DNA of 64,000 bases from JACKHO01 sp041398745 (GTDB taxonomy: Bacteria; Planctomycetota; Planctomycetia; Planctomycetales; Planctomycetaceae): the NCBI GenBank assembly GCA_041398745.1, contig JAWKUB010000012.1, forward strand, positions 124,001 to 188,000, read 5' to 3'. The notes beneath the pieces were generated by a model. The model saw only the letters and a program-made list of their open reading frames with translations, was not told the origin of the DNA and made no database searches. This document shows, in pieces, positions 26,409 through 36,996 of the stretch (positions within the stretch are counted from its first letter, which is position 1; each line of letters starts with the position of its first letter). The position numbers were made by a program, and so were the translations under genes.

Positions 26409-26933
26409 CAGGCAGCAGGTGTGGCCCATTGAGGGTTCCAAGCTCACCTGACAATTCGACGAGGATCTCCCAAAGAAATCCGATGGCGACAAGATGTGTG
26501 AGACGCGACTGGCTCAGTTGGTCACTTTGATCGAATCGAATTCCCAGGACATCGTGTCGCGGCAATGTGGGAACCGCCATCCAATGTTGCAGCAATTATC
26601 ACGAAGCGACGGGTTGGGTCCGTGAGCGTCTACTCCCATATTGAGATCTTCAAGGACAATGAAAATGCCAGTCAACTAACGGAGGCTCAAATCGACAAGG
26701 GACGGCATACCGTTTGCTTCGGGAATAGGGCAGTCGCACCTGCAATTTGTAGGCAAATCCTCCACCAGGAACGACTCTCTTCCCATGACAGACGAGAATG
26801 TGATGCCCTTGCAGGACGCGGTCTATGAGACCGCTAACCTTGAAGTCAGGAGCGCGGACACGAAGGGGTAGTCGGTTGGCCTTGCGACAGAAACAACATC
26901 ACTACAATGGGGCCCGAACGAGGACTGAACACT
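26409..26933. other. Intergenic region after the D-peptide operon
   Basis: About 525 bp. Short open frames here have no recognisable motifs or ribosome binding sites. I see no convincing terminator or promoter. Confidence 0.4.
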
Positions 26934-29900
26934 ATGAAAGTCGAAGAGTCATCCCTGATGAGAATACACTCAATTGCATTCCTCGTCGCCCTGCTCGCGC
27001 CAATGGCTTCGCTCCATGCCGCCGACATGTTCATCGTGGAAGACGGGAAGCCGCTCGCCGAAATTGTCATTTCCACGACTCCCACACGCATGCAACGGGT
27101 CGCTGCACATGAGTTTCGGATGCAGATTGAAAAAATCAGTGGTGCGCGACTGCCCATCGTCACCAGGCCGAGTGGAAAGGTGGTGAAGATCTTCATCGGT
27201 GCAAGTCCGCAGAATCCAGTTCAGGCGGATGGCCTGAAGGACGGCGCCTATCGCATCACAACAGGCCCAGACTGGATGGCGCTCGTTGGCGATGACAGCG
27301 ACTTCACTCCGAAGGAGCCGTTCGCGAAGAACAATAGCGATATCCCGCGGGCTCAGGCTGAATGGGAGAAGATCGTCGGCGCACCCTACGGCATGCCGTC
27401 TCGTGGATTGTACAAGAACCGTCTCCGACTGCCCGGCGATACCGGTAAGCCCGATGGTGCGACCACTGAGCCCAAAGAGACGCTGGAAATCTGGGGCCTC
27501 GATGAACGCGGCAGCTTCAACGCGGTGTGCGGTTACCTGCGCATGCTCGGTGCACGCTGGTATTTGCCGGGCGAACTCGGCGAAGTGCTGCCGTCAATGA
27601 GCACGATCCCGTTGCCGCAGATTGACGAAACCGTGCTCCCTGATTTTTCACTGCGGCAGTTTAACTTCCGTTTCAGCACGGCTGGCCCCGAAACGTCGAT
27701 GTGGGTCATGCGTCTCGGCCTTCGCAATGATGAGCGTCTGCAGATTGCCCACGGCATTTCCACGATGACGAACCATCAGGGAGTGTTCGACGCTCATCCC
27801 GACTGGTTCGCGATTTACGGAGGAAAAACTGATTTCAAACCTGGTGACTCGAAGTGCCAGGTCTGTTACTCGAGCGACGAGCTATTCCACGAGACCGTGC
27901 GGTGGGCGCGGACGCAGCTGGATACCTACCAGTTTGAGACCGTTTCCATTATGCCGCCAGATGGCTACACCGCCATCTGTCAGTGTGAAAAGTGCAAAGG
28001 CAAGGACTCGCCTGAACGCAACGAACGCGGCCTGCTCAGCGACCATGTGTGGGACTTCGTCAATCGCGTCGCGAAGGAGATCGCGAAGTCGCATCCGCGT
28101 GCGAAGGTGCTGAACTGTGCGTATGGCGTTTATACACTGCCGCCGCTGAACATCGACAAGCTGGAACCGAATGTACAGGTATGCATCGTCGGTGGGCGGC
28201 GTCCAATTAACAAAGGGGGCATGAAGGGCGAAGGAGAATCAGCACCGGACGCGTTACGTGCTGCATGGCAGAAGAAGACCGACAATCCGTTGCTGATCTT
28301 TGAAAACTATCCCTTCACCGACCGAGGTTGGTACCTGCCCAGCTTTGCCGCGCACGCAATCGGCGACAGCGTCAGTGCGACCAAGGGTGTCTCGGCGGGC
28401 GAGGATATTTGGCTCAGTGTGCCGCAGAATTTCTCGACCAATGGCATCGGTTTCAATCACTTCATGGTCTACTTCACCGCCCGCATGTACTGGGGCGGTA
28501 AGGAGGCGGATGTGGACACGCTGCTGCGGGAATACTGCCACCTGTTCTACGGACCCGCCGAACAGGAAATGCTCGCCTTCTTCACTTACTGCGAGGCGAA
28601 CTGGAACGTGATGGAAGCGGACAAGGAGAAGGCGGATGAAGCACTTGCACTTTTCGAGAAAGTGAAAGCCAAAGCCGACGCCGCAAGCGTTTACGGCCAG
28701 CGCATCGCCCTCATCGACGATTATCTCAAGGGCCTGCGCATGAAGACCGAGCAGCTTGGCCAGAAACGCGGTCCCGTGCCCAAGGTCCGGCTCGTTGGTG
28801 ATGCGCACGACATCGTCGTCGACGGAAAGCTCGATGACGAGTACTGGCAGACGTGCCCCGTCGCTGCGACCGGCAGGTTCCGCGAGCTGCAGACCGGTCG
28901 CATTCCCACGTTCGGAACTTCGTTCAAAGCCGGATGGCAGGGCAGCAATCTGTACTTCGCGATCCGTTGTGATGAACATCCCGGCGAGAATCCCGTGTCG
29001 GCATCGACTCGAGATGATGATCAAGCCATCTGGCATGGAGACGCAATCGAAATCGAACTCGCTACTGAAACGCACTCGTATTATCAAATCGCTATTAGTC
29101 CAACTGGTCATATCGTTGATCTGGATCGTGGTGCAGCCAAAGGGCAATGGTTCGATTGGGACTCGCAGGCCGAAGTCGCCACGCACATCGCTGACGACCA
29201 CTGGACCGTCGAGATTCGCCTCCCGGTCACCGCTGACGAAAACGATCCCTTGAATCAGGTCATCGGCCGGCATCCTACGCAAAGCCTGCCCTGGCACATC
29301 AATCTTTGCCGCCAGCGTATCCGCGAGGACGGCCAGGAGTTCAGCGCACTGTCCCCCACGGGGACGAACGGCTTCCACGAACCGATGAAGTTCGCGCATT
29401 TTTACGATGGTCGTTCCCATCAGTTCGAGGCGGATCCCAGCGTGTCCGACTTCACCATCGGCTTTCTGAAGGCCACAAAAGAGCGCAGGGCTGCGGACTT
29501 TCTCGCCCACGCCGAGCTGGAGAACATCACCGATCTGCAGAAAGCCATCGCACTGGAACAAGCCGCGCTGCTCGACAGAGCCAACGCCGCGACCATCATT
29601 GAACGCATTCCAGTTGACGTCGTGAAAAAGTCTGCACAGATGCAGAATCTCCTTGCCCAGGGGAAGGCATCGGAAGTGATTGCGCAGTTCGCCAATGAGG
29701 ATTTGACTTTGTGGCCCTTCTGGAAGCGTGGCGACGGTTATCACCTACGCGGGCGCGCCTACTACATCACCAAAGATGGAGCCAAGGCCGAGTCGGACCT
29801 CACCAAGGCGCTACCGTGGATCGGCGAACCTCGCAGCCGCGATTCGCTGTTGCTGACGCTTGCCCAGAATCATGAACGCAACCTTAACGATGACGAAACA

Positions 29901-30131
29901 GCCTTAGAAGCATTCAATGCGATCGTCGCCGGCAAAGAACGCATCGGCAGCGCAGATGACTACGGTGCGTTACAAGGGATTGCACGAATCCAGGCCCGAC
30001 GCGGCCAATACGACGAGGCCCTGCGTACACTGGATCGAGCCAATCTCGATCGACTGCAGGGTACGTGGCGAGAAAACATCCTCAAGTCAATCGAAACCGT
30101 CAAGGAGGCAAAACGCGAGGATACGAAATAA
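26934..30131 (+). CDS. Exported DUF4838-type protein with CBM9-like domain
   Basis: 1065 residues from the ATG at 26934 (GAGGA 12 bp upstream; ATG 26958 also possible). A signal peptide ends near LHA/ADMF. The N-terminal part (FRMQIEKISGARLPI, about 60-75) resembles the alpha-glucuronidase-like N-terminal domain of glycoside hydrolases. The central part, with NHQGVFDAHPDWFAIYGG, PDGYTAICQCEKCKG and MYWGGKEADVDTLLREYCHLFYG, matches DUF4838. A beta-sandwich with DIVVDGKLDDEYW and WHGDAIEIEL (about 660-840) resembles carbohydrate-binding module 9. The C-terminus is TPR-like helical repeats. It is probably a polysaccharide-degrading or -binding protein. No catalytic pair can be assigned from sequence alone. 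Confidence 0.8.
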   Translation: MKVEESSLMRIHSIAFLVALLAPMASLHAADMFIVEDGKPLAEIVISTTPTRMQRVAAHEFRMQIEKISGARLPIVTRPSGKVVKIFIGASPQNPVQADGLKDGAYRITTGPDWMALVGDDSDFTPKEPFAKNNSDIPRAQAEWEKIVGAPYGMPSRGLYKNRLRLPGDTGKPDGATTEPKETLEIWGLDERGSFNAVCGYLRMLGARWYLPGELGEVLPSMSTIPLPQIDETVLPDFSLRQFNFRFSTAGPETSMWVMRLGLRNDERLQIAHGISTMTNHQGVFDAHPDWFAIYGGKTDFKPGDSKCQVCYSSDELFHETVRWARTQLDTYQFETVSIMPPDGYTAICQCEKCKGKDSPERNERGLLSDHVWDFVNRVAKEIAKSHPRAKVLNCAYGVYTLPPLNIDKLEPNVQVCIVGGRRPINKGGMKGEGESAPDALRAAWQKKTDNPLLIFENYPFTDRGWYLPSFAAHAIGDSVSATKGVSAGEDIWLSVPQNFSTNGIGFNHFMVYFTARMYWGGKEADVDTLLREYCHLFYGPAEQEMLAFFTYCEANWNVMEADKEKADEALALFEKVKAKADAASVYGQRIALIDDYLKGLRMKTEQLGQKRGPVPKVRLVGDAHDIVVDGKLDDEYWQTCPVAATGRFRELQTGRIPTFGTSFKAGWQGSNLYFAIRCDEHPGENPVSASTRDDDQAIWHGDAIEIELATETHSYYQIAISPTGHIVDLDRGAAKGQWFDWDSQAEVATHIADDHWTVEIRLPVTADENDPLNQVIGRHPTQSLPWHINLCRQRIREDGQEFSALSPTGTNGFHEPMKFAHFYDGRSHQFEADPSVSDFTIGFLKATKERRAADFLAHAELENITDLQKAIALEQAALLDRANAATIIERIPVDVVKKSAQMQNLLAQGKASEVIAQFANEDLTLWPFWKRGDGYHLRGRAYYITKDGAKAESDLTKALPWIGEPRSRDSLLLTLAQNHERNLNDDETALEAFNAIVAGKERIGSADDYGALQGIARIQARRGQYDEALRTLDRANLDRLQGTWRENILKSIETVKEAKREDTK

Positions 30132-30447
30132 GCAGGCAGCACGCATCAGTGTGAGAAGGAAATCCGGCTTTCCGCGTTTTGAACGTCGACAGAGTATCCC
30201 AATTCCGTGAATGCCACCGCACACCTTTGTCAGTATGCGAAACCTTTTCGCTGCCCAGTGGTTCTGGTCTGTGCTTCAAAAGCGGGTTTCGAAGTTGATT
30301 CGGCATAGTTTGCTAGTGCAGAAACTACCGACCCACTACTCTATGGGACAACATTCTTCACGAATGTCAAATTCCCACGGGATGATCCGTGGCACTACAG
30401 GTTTCGTGAGTTTGTCAGACTGAGCGGCCAAATCGGAGAAAATCGCT
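30132..30447. other. Leader region of the giant repeat protein
   Basis: 316 bp with no supported gene. A GGAGA ribosome binding site lies at about 30435, 8 bp from the ATG at 30448. Confidence 0.4.
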
Positions 30448-33400
30448 ATGTGGGTGAGTCGCTGGCTGCAAACGCTTGGGCTAAGGAGTGTGTTGCCACT
30501 GACATTTCACCACCCGCGCAGGCGACAGAATTCCGCGGCGGGCACACGCAGAAGCGAATACGCAGTGGCCCTGTGGTCTGAAACCCTGGAAGACCGCACA
30601 CTGCTGTCGGTTGATCTGTCGGTAATTGATGTCAATAACACCGGTGAACCAATCTACAACCAAACGGCCGTTGTTGGCAATAAACTCTATTACATCGATA
30701 CCGATGCACAGTACGGCTGGGAATTGCACGTCGTTGATACGACAACAAACACCACGTCGCTGGTGGTCGACATCAATCCTGGGCTTGGCGACTCGTACGT
30801 CGGACGGCAGGGTGGATTCACCATCATGGGCAATAAGCTGTACTTTACGGCATACGATCCAGACAACGGCCATGAACTTCGGTGGATTGACACCACTGCC
30901 GCTGCGCCAACCTTCAGCACTCTGGATGTCAATCCAGGTGCCGAAGATTCATTTGCAGGACGATACGGCGGGTTCATGGCTGTAGGGAACGATCTGTACT
31001 TTACAGCATACGACCCGATTAATGGCTTCGAACTGCGGCGGATTGACACCACTGAGGCAGAACCCACTCTCCAAACCTTCGACGTCTCGGGCGGCAGCAG
31101 CAATTCCTACGCTGGTCAGTATCATGGGTTCACGGTCGTAGGGAATAACCTGTATTTCATGGCACAAGACCCAACCAATGGGGCAGAATTGCGGTGGATT
31201 GATACCGCCCAAGCAGTCCCATTGGTTCACACTCTCGATATCTTCACAAGCAGCCAAGATTCCAACGCCGGGATATACGGCGGTTTAATTGCGGTCGGGG
31301 ATAACCTGTACTTCACAGCACAAGATTCGGCCGGCTACGAGCTACGTTGGTTTGATACTACCGAGGAGACCCCCACCCTGCACACCATTGACATTTTTCC
31401 GGGCAGCAGCAGCTCCGTGCCAGGGATGTACGGCGGGTTCGCGACCGTGGGAAATAACCTGTACTTCACGGCACAGGATGCGACCAACGGGTTCGAACTG
31501 CGGTGGATCGATACAACGGAAGCAACTCCCGCACTTCATACCTTCGACATCTACTCAGGCAACTCTGGTTCTTTTGCGGGGCGAGAGGGTGGATTCATTG
31601 TTGTCGGGAGCAACCTGTATTTCACGGCGTTGGATTCAACCACCGGGCGCGAATTGCGATGGATCGATACCACCGAGCCAATCCCCACTCTTCATACGCT
31701 GGACATCAACTTTGGCAGCAGCGACTCCTATGCGGGACTATCTGGCGGGTTTACGGTTGTGGAACGTTATCTGTACTTCACGGCACAAGACTCATTCAAC
31801 GGGGCGGAACTGCGGCGGATCGACACCACCGAGGTGATCCCCAGTCTTGAAACGCTTGATATCTACTCGGGCAGTGCGAATTCCAATGCGGGAGAATACG
31901 GGGGGTACAGCGTTGTGGGACGCAACTTGTATTTTGTAGCGCGTGACTCGGGGGGCTACGAATTGCGGTGGATTGACACCACAGAGGTACTTGCCACCCT
32001 TCACACCCTCGATATTTACGCTGGAAGCGTCGATTCCAATCCGGGCGAATATGGTGGGTTAGCTGCCTCGGGGAACAACCTGTATTTCACTGCGCTGGAC
32101 CTGATCAATGGGGACGAACTGAGGTGGATCGACACTAGAGAGGTGATTCCGACGCTCCACACTTTCGACATTCTCGTCGGCACTAGCGGTTCTACTCCGG
32201 GTCGATACGGCGGGTTCACAACCGTTGGCAATAAGCTGTTCTTTACGGCGTATGATTGGGAAAATGGGAATGAATTGCGGTGGATCAACACGACCGAGGC
32301 AATCCCCACTCTCCACACTCTCGACATCAATCCGGGCAGCGGTAGTTCGAATGCGGGTGGTAACCCAGGGTTTACCGCTGTGGGCAATAGACTGTACTTC
32401 GACGCATTTGATCCGACCAATGGACGTGAGTTGCGTTGGATTGATACAAGTGAGGCGACCCCCACCCTTCACACCATTGACATCCTTCCGGGCAGCGCCG
32501 GCTCCGTGCCTGGGCTGTATGGCGGGTTCACAACTGTGGGAAACTACCTGTACTTCACGGCACAGGATGCGACTAACGGGTTCGAACTGCGGTGGATCGA
32601 TACAACGGAAGCAACTCCCACGCTTCATACCTTCGACATCAACTCCGGAAACAACGGTTCGTATGCGGGCGAGTTCGGCGGATTCAAGGCTGTGGGGAAT
32701 AACCTGTACTTCACTGCGCAAGACTCGTCCAGCGGGTACGAATTGCGATGGATCGACACCACTGAGGCAACCCCGACGCTGCACACGCTCGAAATACTTC
32801 CGGGCAGCGGCAGTTCCTACGCAGGCAGATACGGTGGATTCATAGCTGTGGGAAACAAAATGTACTTCACGGCGTTCGGTCCGACCGGCGGGCATGAACT
32901 TAGGTGGATCGACACGACAGAGGCAACTCCACAGCTTCACACGCTAGAAGTCATCCCAGGCAGCACCAACTCCTACGCAGGCAGGTACGGTGGATTCATC
33001 GTTGTAGGAAACAATTTGTACTTCACGGCGCTGGATTCATCGAACGGGTGGGAACTACGATGGATCGACACCAGCGCGGCGGCTCTCACCGTTCACACGC
33101 TCGACATCTACGCTGGCAGGAGCAGTTCTGACGCGGGATTTTTCGGCGGGTTCACAACTGTGGGAGACAAACTGTACTTCACGGCACAAGATTCCGCCGG
33201 GTTCGAACTGCGGTGGATCGCGACCACTGAACAAGCCCCAACCGTCCACACCGTCGACATTTATGTCGGTGACATCGGTTCCAACCCGGGCCGTGTTAGC
33301 GGGTTCATGGCAGTGGGACGAAAACTGTACTTCAGTGCCGACAGCTTGGCATTCGGCACGGAACTGTTTGTGCTGAATACTTCCGCTGCTCCCACCATCG

Positions 33401-36400
33401 CGGTCGGCGATCTTGCGTATACCGAAGGGCAAGGCGGCGGTAATCCCGTCGTGATCGATGCAATCGCCACTACCAGCGATGAAAACGGCGATGCGGATTG
33501 GGATGGTGGTTCACTGACGATACAAATCACAGCAAACGCTGAAGCGGGTGATGAGATTTCTCTCGTAGACGTCGGCAGCATTTCTGTTAACCGGACTACC
33601 GGCGAAATCAGCTCCAGCGGTGTCCATTTCGCCACTGCCTCGGTTGTCTCGGCCACGGTCACTGGCAGTGCTGCGTTGACTATTACGTTCAACAGCAATG
33701 CCACGAATGCTCGTGTTCAGGAACTGGTGCGGGCCATTGCATATCGCACCACTACAAGCAGCCCCACAGCGGGAGACCGGACCGTCACCTTCTGGGCGAC
33801 TGACAACGAATCGCTCACAGGGACTGACACCGCGACCATTACGCTGACCGCTGTGAATGATCCTCCCTTGGCCACGCTGACACAGGTGGTGAATACGCTT
33901 CCCGAAAATGCAAATACAACGCCACGCATCAAGGTGGCGGATATTACCATCACGGATGATGACCTCGGAGCAAACGTCCTGTCCCTCGCCGGTGACGATG
34001 CCGGATTGTTTGAAATCGACGGTAACGAACTCTTCCTCATTGCAGGAGCCATGCTCGACTTTGAGACGAACCCAGCGCTCGATGTCACCGTGGAAGTGGA
34101 TGATGCCTCCATCGGCGGGACACCGGAGGATTCCGATTCGCTCACGATTTCTATCACCGATGTCAACGAACTTCCCACCGTCTCACTCATCCCTATCATC
34201 AACACGCTGCCAGAGAATGCGAACACAACGTCTCGCATTAAGGTGGCAGATATCACCGTCACCGACGACGCACTGGGAACGAATGGACTATCGCTTTCCG
34301 GTGACGACGCCGCGCTGTTCGAAATCGACGGCACCGAGTTGTTTCTCGTGGCGGGAGCAGTGTTGGACTTCGAAACGAAGGCGTCGCTCGATGTGACCGT
34401 TGAAGTGGATGACGCGGCCGTCAGTGGATCTCCCGATGACTCCGCTTCGCTCTCGATAACCATCACGGATGTCAACGAGCTTCCCGTCATTTCGCTGACA
34501 CCAGTCGTAAGCACCCTGCCGGAAGATGCGGCAACGACCCTTCGTGTCAAGGTCGCGGATATTACCGTGACGGACGATGCCCTGGGCACAAACACTCTGT
34601 CTTTGACCGGTGCCGATGCAGGTCTGTTCGAAATCGATGGCATTGAGTTGTTTCTCATCGCCGGAGCCATCGTCGATTTCGAAACGAATCCTGTGATTGA
34701 TGTCACCGTCGTAGTGGATGACGCCGTGCTCGGCGGTACACCCGACGACTCCGATTCACTCTCTATCAGCATCACGGATGTAAATGAACCTCCTACCGTG
34801 ACCCTGACGCCCGTCGTCAACACGCTTCCGGAAGACGCAACGACCTCGCCCCGTATCAAAGTCGCGGACATCAGTGTTACCGACGACGCTCTGGGGACAT
34901 ATGCGTTGTTACTTTCGGGGGACGACGCTGCCCTGTTTGCAATCGATGGCCACGAACTGTTCCTCATCGCGGGAACGCCTCTCGATTTCGAGACAAATGC
35001 TGCGCTGGATGTCACAGTTGAAGTCGATGATGCCGCAATTAGCGGGGCACCCGATAGCTCGGATTCTCTTTCGGTTTCAATTACCGATGTGAATGAATTG
35101 CCGACCATTTCTCTGGCACCAGTGCTCACCACGCTCTGGGAGGATGTCAGCACGGCATCGCGAATTCGGGTTGCGGGTGTTTCCATCACCGATGATGCAC
35201 TGGGGACAAACATCCTCTCGCTCAGCGGTGATGACGCCGCGTTGTTTGAAGTCGACGTGACGGGCCTCTATTTGAAAGCGGGGGTGATGCTCGACTCTCG
35301 GACCAATCCAATTCTTGAGGTTACGGTCAACGTTGATGACGCGGCACTGGGCGGCATTCCAGATGACAGCGACTCCTTGCAGGTCCAAATCACCGACCGT
35401 GCTGACCTCGTTCTCTTTGACGCTGCAACCGGTTTGTGGCGCATGGGCACGAGTAATGGCTCTTCCTTCACCTGGACGAGTGGCCCGAAGTGGAACCCCG
35501 ATGTTGAGTGGAAGACCTTCACCGGCGACTACAATGGCGATGGGCTCACAGACGGAATTGGCATCACCAATGCAAACAAGGTGTTCGTCGCCCGCAATAA
35601 CGGTGACGGGACCATGTCCACCGTGTCGGGCGGGAGTTTTTCGGCACTGGAAACATTTCAGTACATGCTCGTCGGCGACTTCAACGGCGATGGTCGAGAC
35701 GACCTTATCGTGCAGCAAGCGACGAACAATACCACGCCGCTGACGGGTAGCTGGTTCCTCAAGTCGTTCAATGGTTCTTCATTCTCCACGTCGTTCTATG
35801 GCCGCTGGGATGCCAGTGGCTGGGGCGATTTCGGTGTCGGTGACGTCAATCAAGATGGCATCGACGACGTCATCGGAGTCAGGAATGCCATCGTGGGTGT
35901 GGATCGCGTCAACTGGCTGTACGGCATTTCGAATCAAATCCCAGATGGTTCCCGCCGGTTCTTCTCGCAGTTCGCAGGTGCGTTCAGCGGACGCATTGAA
36001 ACGGCTGGTTGGCACTCGGTCCTCATTGGCGACTGGGACAATGACGGCCGCGCCGACGTCGCCGCCCGCAGGAATGATGGTCGCTTCGTATACGGCACCG
36101 CTACGGGGGATGCCACTCCGTTCGCTGCCATTAATGCGAAACGGATCGTGAATTCGACGGGTCCACTCTTCTCGAATTCCGCGTTCTCAGGACCGTTCCT
36201 CGCCGGTGACTTTAACGGCGACGGGCGCGACGACATCCTGACCCGGCAAACCAACAACAAAAACCTGTGGGTCGCTCAGACCAATTCCACGGCTCCCACT
36301 TCCGCCACCGTCAGCGGCTGGGGACCGTGGGACGACACCCTCAACTGGAGCGGCGCCGCCATTGGCGACTTCAACGGCGACGGCCGCGATGACTACGTCG

Positions 36401-36540
36401 GAATTGACCTCACCAATTCCCACGCTTGGGTTTCGCTGTCGAACGGCGCCGGATTCCCTGTAATGTCCGATTTCGGGCTCATTACCGGACCAGAAGCTCT
36501 TGTTGGCCCACTCAATCTCCGCCGAAGTTTCCTGAACTAG
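30448..36540 (+). CDS. Giant secreted repeat protein (LExRTLLS N-terminus, propeller-like, cadherin-like and FG-GAP repeats)
   Basis: 2030 residues. The N-terminus is Arg-rich, then carries LEDRTLLSV near residue 49, the LExRxLLS-type element found at the start of many very large planctomycetal secreted proteins. Next come about 18 repeats of about 52 residues (about 75-980) built on VGNNLYFTAxDxxNGxELRWIDTTEATPTLHTxDI, resembling ELWxxDT-type beta-propeller repeats. Then five repeats of about 103 residues (about 1140-1650), with NTLPEN, DDALG, LFEIDG, LDFET and VTVEVDD, resemble cadherin-like domains with calcium-binding acidic loops. Six FG-GAP/VCBS motifs (GDFNGDGRDD type) end the protein. 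It is probably a calcium-stabilised surface adhesin or matrix protein. It is one gene with no obvious operon partner. Confidence 0.85.
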   Translation: MWVSRWLQTLGLRSVLPLTFHHPRRRQNSAAGTRRSEYAVALWSETLEDRTLLSVDLSVIDVNNTGEPIYNQTAVVGNKLYYIDTDAQYGWELHVVDTTTNTTSLVVDINPGLGDSYVGRQGGFTIMGNKLYFTAYDPDNGHELRWIDTTAAAPTFSTLDVNPGAEDSFAGRYGGFMAVGNDLYFTAYDPINGFELRRIDTTEAEPTLQTFDVSGGSSNSYAGQYHGFTVVGNNLYFMAQDPTNGAELRWIDTAQAVPLVHTLDIFTSSQDSNAGIYGGLIAVGDNLYFTAQDSAGYELRWFDTTEETPTLHTIDIFPGSSSSVPGMYGGFATVGNNLYFTAQDATNGFELRWIDTTEATPALHTFDIYSGNSGSFAGREGGFIVVGSNLYFTALDSTTGRELRWIDTTEPIPTLHTLDINFGSSDSYAGLSGGFTVVERYLYFTAQDSFNGAELRRIDTTEVIPSLETLDIYSGSANSNAGEYGGYSVVGRNLYFVARDSGGYELRWIDTTEVLATLHTLDIYAGSVDSNPGEYGGLAASGNNLYFTALDLINGDELRWIDTREVIPTLHTFDILVGTSGSTPGRYGGFTTVGNKLFFTAYDWENGNELRWINTTEAIPTLHTLDINPGSGSSNAGGNPGFTAVGNRLYFDAFDPTNGRELRWIDTSEATPTLHTIDILPGSAGSVPGLYGGFTTVGNYLYFTAQDATNGFELRWIDTTEATPTLHTFDINSGNNGSYAGEFGGFKAVGNNLYFTAQDSSSGYELRWIDTTEATPTLHTLEILPGSGSSYAGRYGGFIAVGNKMYFTAFGPTGGHELRWIDTTEATPQLHTLEVIPGSTNSYAGRYGGFIVVGNNLYFTALDSSNGWELRWIDTSAAALTVHTLDIYAGRSSSDAGFFGGFTTVGDKLYFTAQDSAGFELRWIATTEQAPTVHTVDIYVGDIGSNPGRVSGFMAVGRKLYFSADSLAFGTELFVLNTSAAPTIAVGDLAYTEGQGGGNPVVIDAIATTSDENGDADWDGGSLTIQITANAEAGDEISLVDVGSISVNRTTGEISSSGVHFATASVVSATVTGSAALTITFNSNATNARVQELVRAIAYRTTTSSPTAGDRTVTFWATDNESLTGTDTATITLTAVNDPPLATLTQVVNTLPENANTTPRIKVADITITDDDLGANVLSLAGDDAGLFEIDGNELFLIAGAMLDFETNPALDVTVEVDDASIGGTPEDSDSLTISITDVNELPTVSLIPIINTLPENANTTSRIKVADITVTDDALGTNGLSLSGDDAALFEIDGTELFLVAGAVLDFETKASLDVTVEVDDAAVSGSPDDSASLSITITDVNELPVISLTPVVSTLPEDAATTLRVKVADITVTDDALGTNTLSLTGADAGLFEIDGIELFLIAGAIVDFETNPVIDVTVVVDDAVLGGTPDDSDSLSISITDVNEPPTVTLTPVVNTLPEDATTSPRIKVADISVTDDALGTYALLLSGDDAALFAIDGHELFLIAGTPLDFETNAALDVTVEVDDAAISGAPDSSDSLSVSITDVNELPTISLAPVLTTLWEDVSTASRIRVAGVSITDDALGTNILSLSGDDAALFEVDVTGLYLKAGVMLDSRTNPILEVTVNVDDAALGGIPDDSDSLQVQITDRADLVLFDAATGLWRMGTSNGSSFTWTSGPKWNPDVEWKTFTGDYNGDGLTDGIGITNANKVFVARNNGDGTMSTVSGGSFSALETFQYMLVGDFNGDGRDDLIVQQATNNTTPLTGSWFLKSFNGSSFSTSFYGRWDASGWGDFGVGDVNQDGIDDVIGVRNAIVGVDRVNWLYGISNQIPDGSRRFFSQFAGAFSGRIETAGWHSVLIGDWDNDGRADVAARRNDGRFVYGTATGDATPFAAINAKRIVNSTGPLFSNSAFSGPFLAGDFNGDGRDDILTRQTNNKNLWVAQTNSTAPTSATVSGWGPWDDTLNWSGAAIGDFNGDGRDDYVGIDLTNSHAWVSLSNGAGFPVMSDFGLITGPEALVGPLNLRRSFLN
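30668..33382 (+). repeat. About 18 coding repeats with a 156-bp period
   Basis: Tandem DNA repeats encode the 52-residue units of the giant protein. Neighbouring and distant copies are often nearly identical; for example, the units near 31450-31540 and 32540-32620 share long stretches. This suggests ongoing recombination or gene conversion within the gene. Confidence 0.85.
33871..35400 (+). repeat. Five coding repeats with a roughly 309-bp period (cadherin-like)
   Basis: Five tandem copies of a module of about 103 residues. Each starts with TLPEN or TLPED (the last is TLWED) and ends with SITDVNE. They are more diverged than the upstream 52-residue repeats. Confidence 0.8.
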
Positions 36541-36617
36541 ATTCGCTCGACAGGATGCACGGGTGTGCCTCGCGAAATTCTTCAGTCATTGTCACCTGTC
36601 CTTGGCAACTGCAATCG

Positions 36618-36800
36618 AGTCGGACCGGAAAGCGAAATGCGGTTGTTCGCAAAATATGGGTAATTCCAGTATCGCGGAGCGGGTTCTATGCCTGGCGAAA
36701 GCGTCCCCTCTGCGACGAGCCATTCTCTCTGAGGCGCGTGAAAGCTGTGCCACATGCTCGACGGGACGCCGAGATTCTTTACACTGTCCTCTTGGCCCAA
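36618..36800 (+). pseudogene. Remnant of an IS3-family transposase
   Basis: At 36660-36707 one frame reads VIPVSRSGFYAWRKRP, the well-known N-terminal segment of IS3-family OrfB. It is preceded in another frame by MRLFAKYG. Frameshifts surround it and no catalytic residues remain, so it is a short fossil between the giant gene and the next repeat. Confidence 0.6.
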
Positions 36801-36811
36801 ATGATTCGTAG

Positions 36812-36916
36812 GGTGGGTGAAGTCCGCCCGAACGTTGTGGTGCGTTACGCAAGTCGTTCAGCTTACGTGTAATGAGTGGCCGTACAATTCCGCCCGATTG
36901 GCGGACGGAACCCACC
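36812..36916. repeat. MITE-like inverted-repeat element, about 105 bp
   Basis: GGTGGGTGAAGTCCGCC (36812-36828) is an imperfect inverted copy of GGCGGACGGAACCCACC (36900-36916), 14 of 17 matching. The inside is non-coding. It may be a small non-autonomous element or a palindromic repeat. It lies 80 bp before the start of the isomerase gene and could affect its promoter. Confidence 0.6.
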
Positions 36917-36996
36917 GTAATGCGGAGACTTGCTCCACGCCCCCTACAGTCAGGTCAGATTCGAATCCAACTCACACCCCTTTCCGGAACGCAAAT

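Noticed and set aside
28254..29744. Long minus-strand open frame (about 496 codons)
   Set aside because: It is antisense to the DUF4838-type gene, has no domain, and its codon pattern mirrors the real gene.
30668..33382. Possible CRISPR or satellite array
   Set aside because: The period is 156 bp and the whole stretch is one open reading frame with repeated protein units.
33717..35213. Long minus-strand open frame (about 498 codons)
   Set aside because: It is Ser/Thr/Val-rich shadow of the cadherin-like repeats on the opposite strand.
36817..36996. N-terminal extension of the isomerase-family gene
   Set aside because: The extension crosses a repeat element and IS fossil and does not resemble the family.
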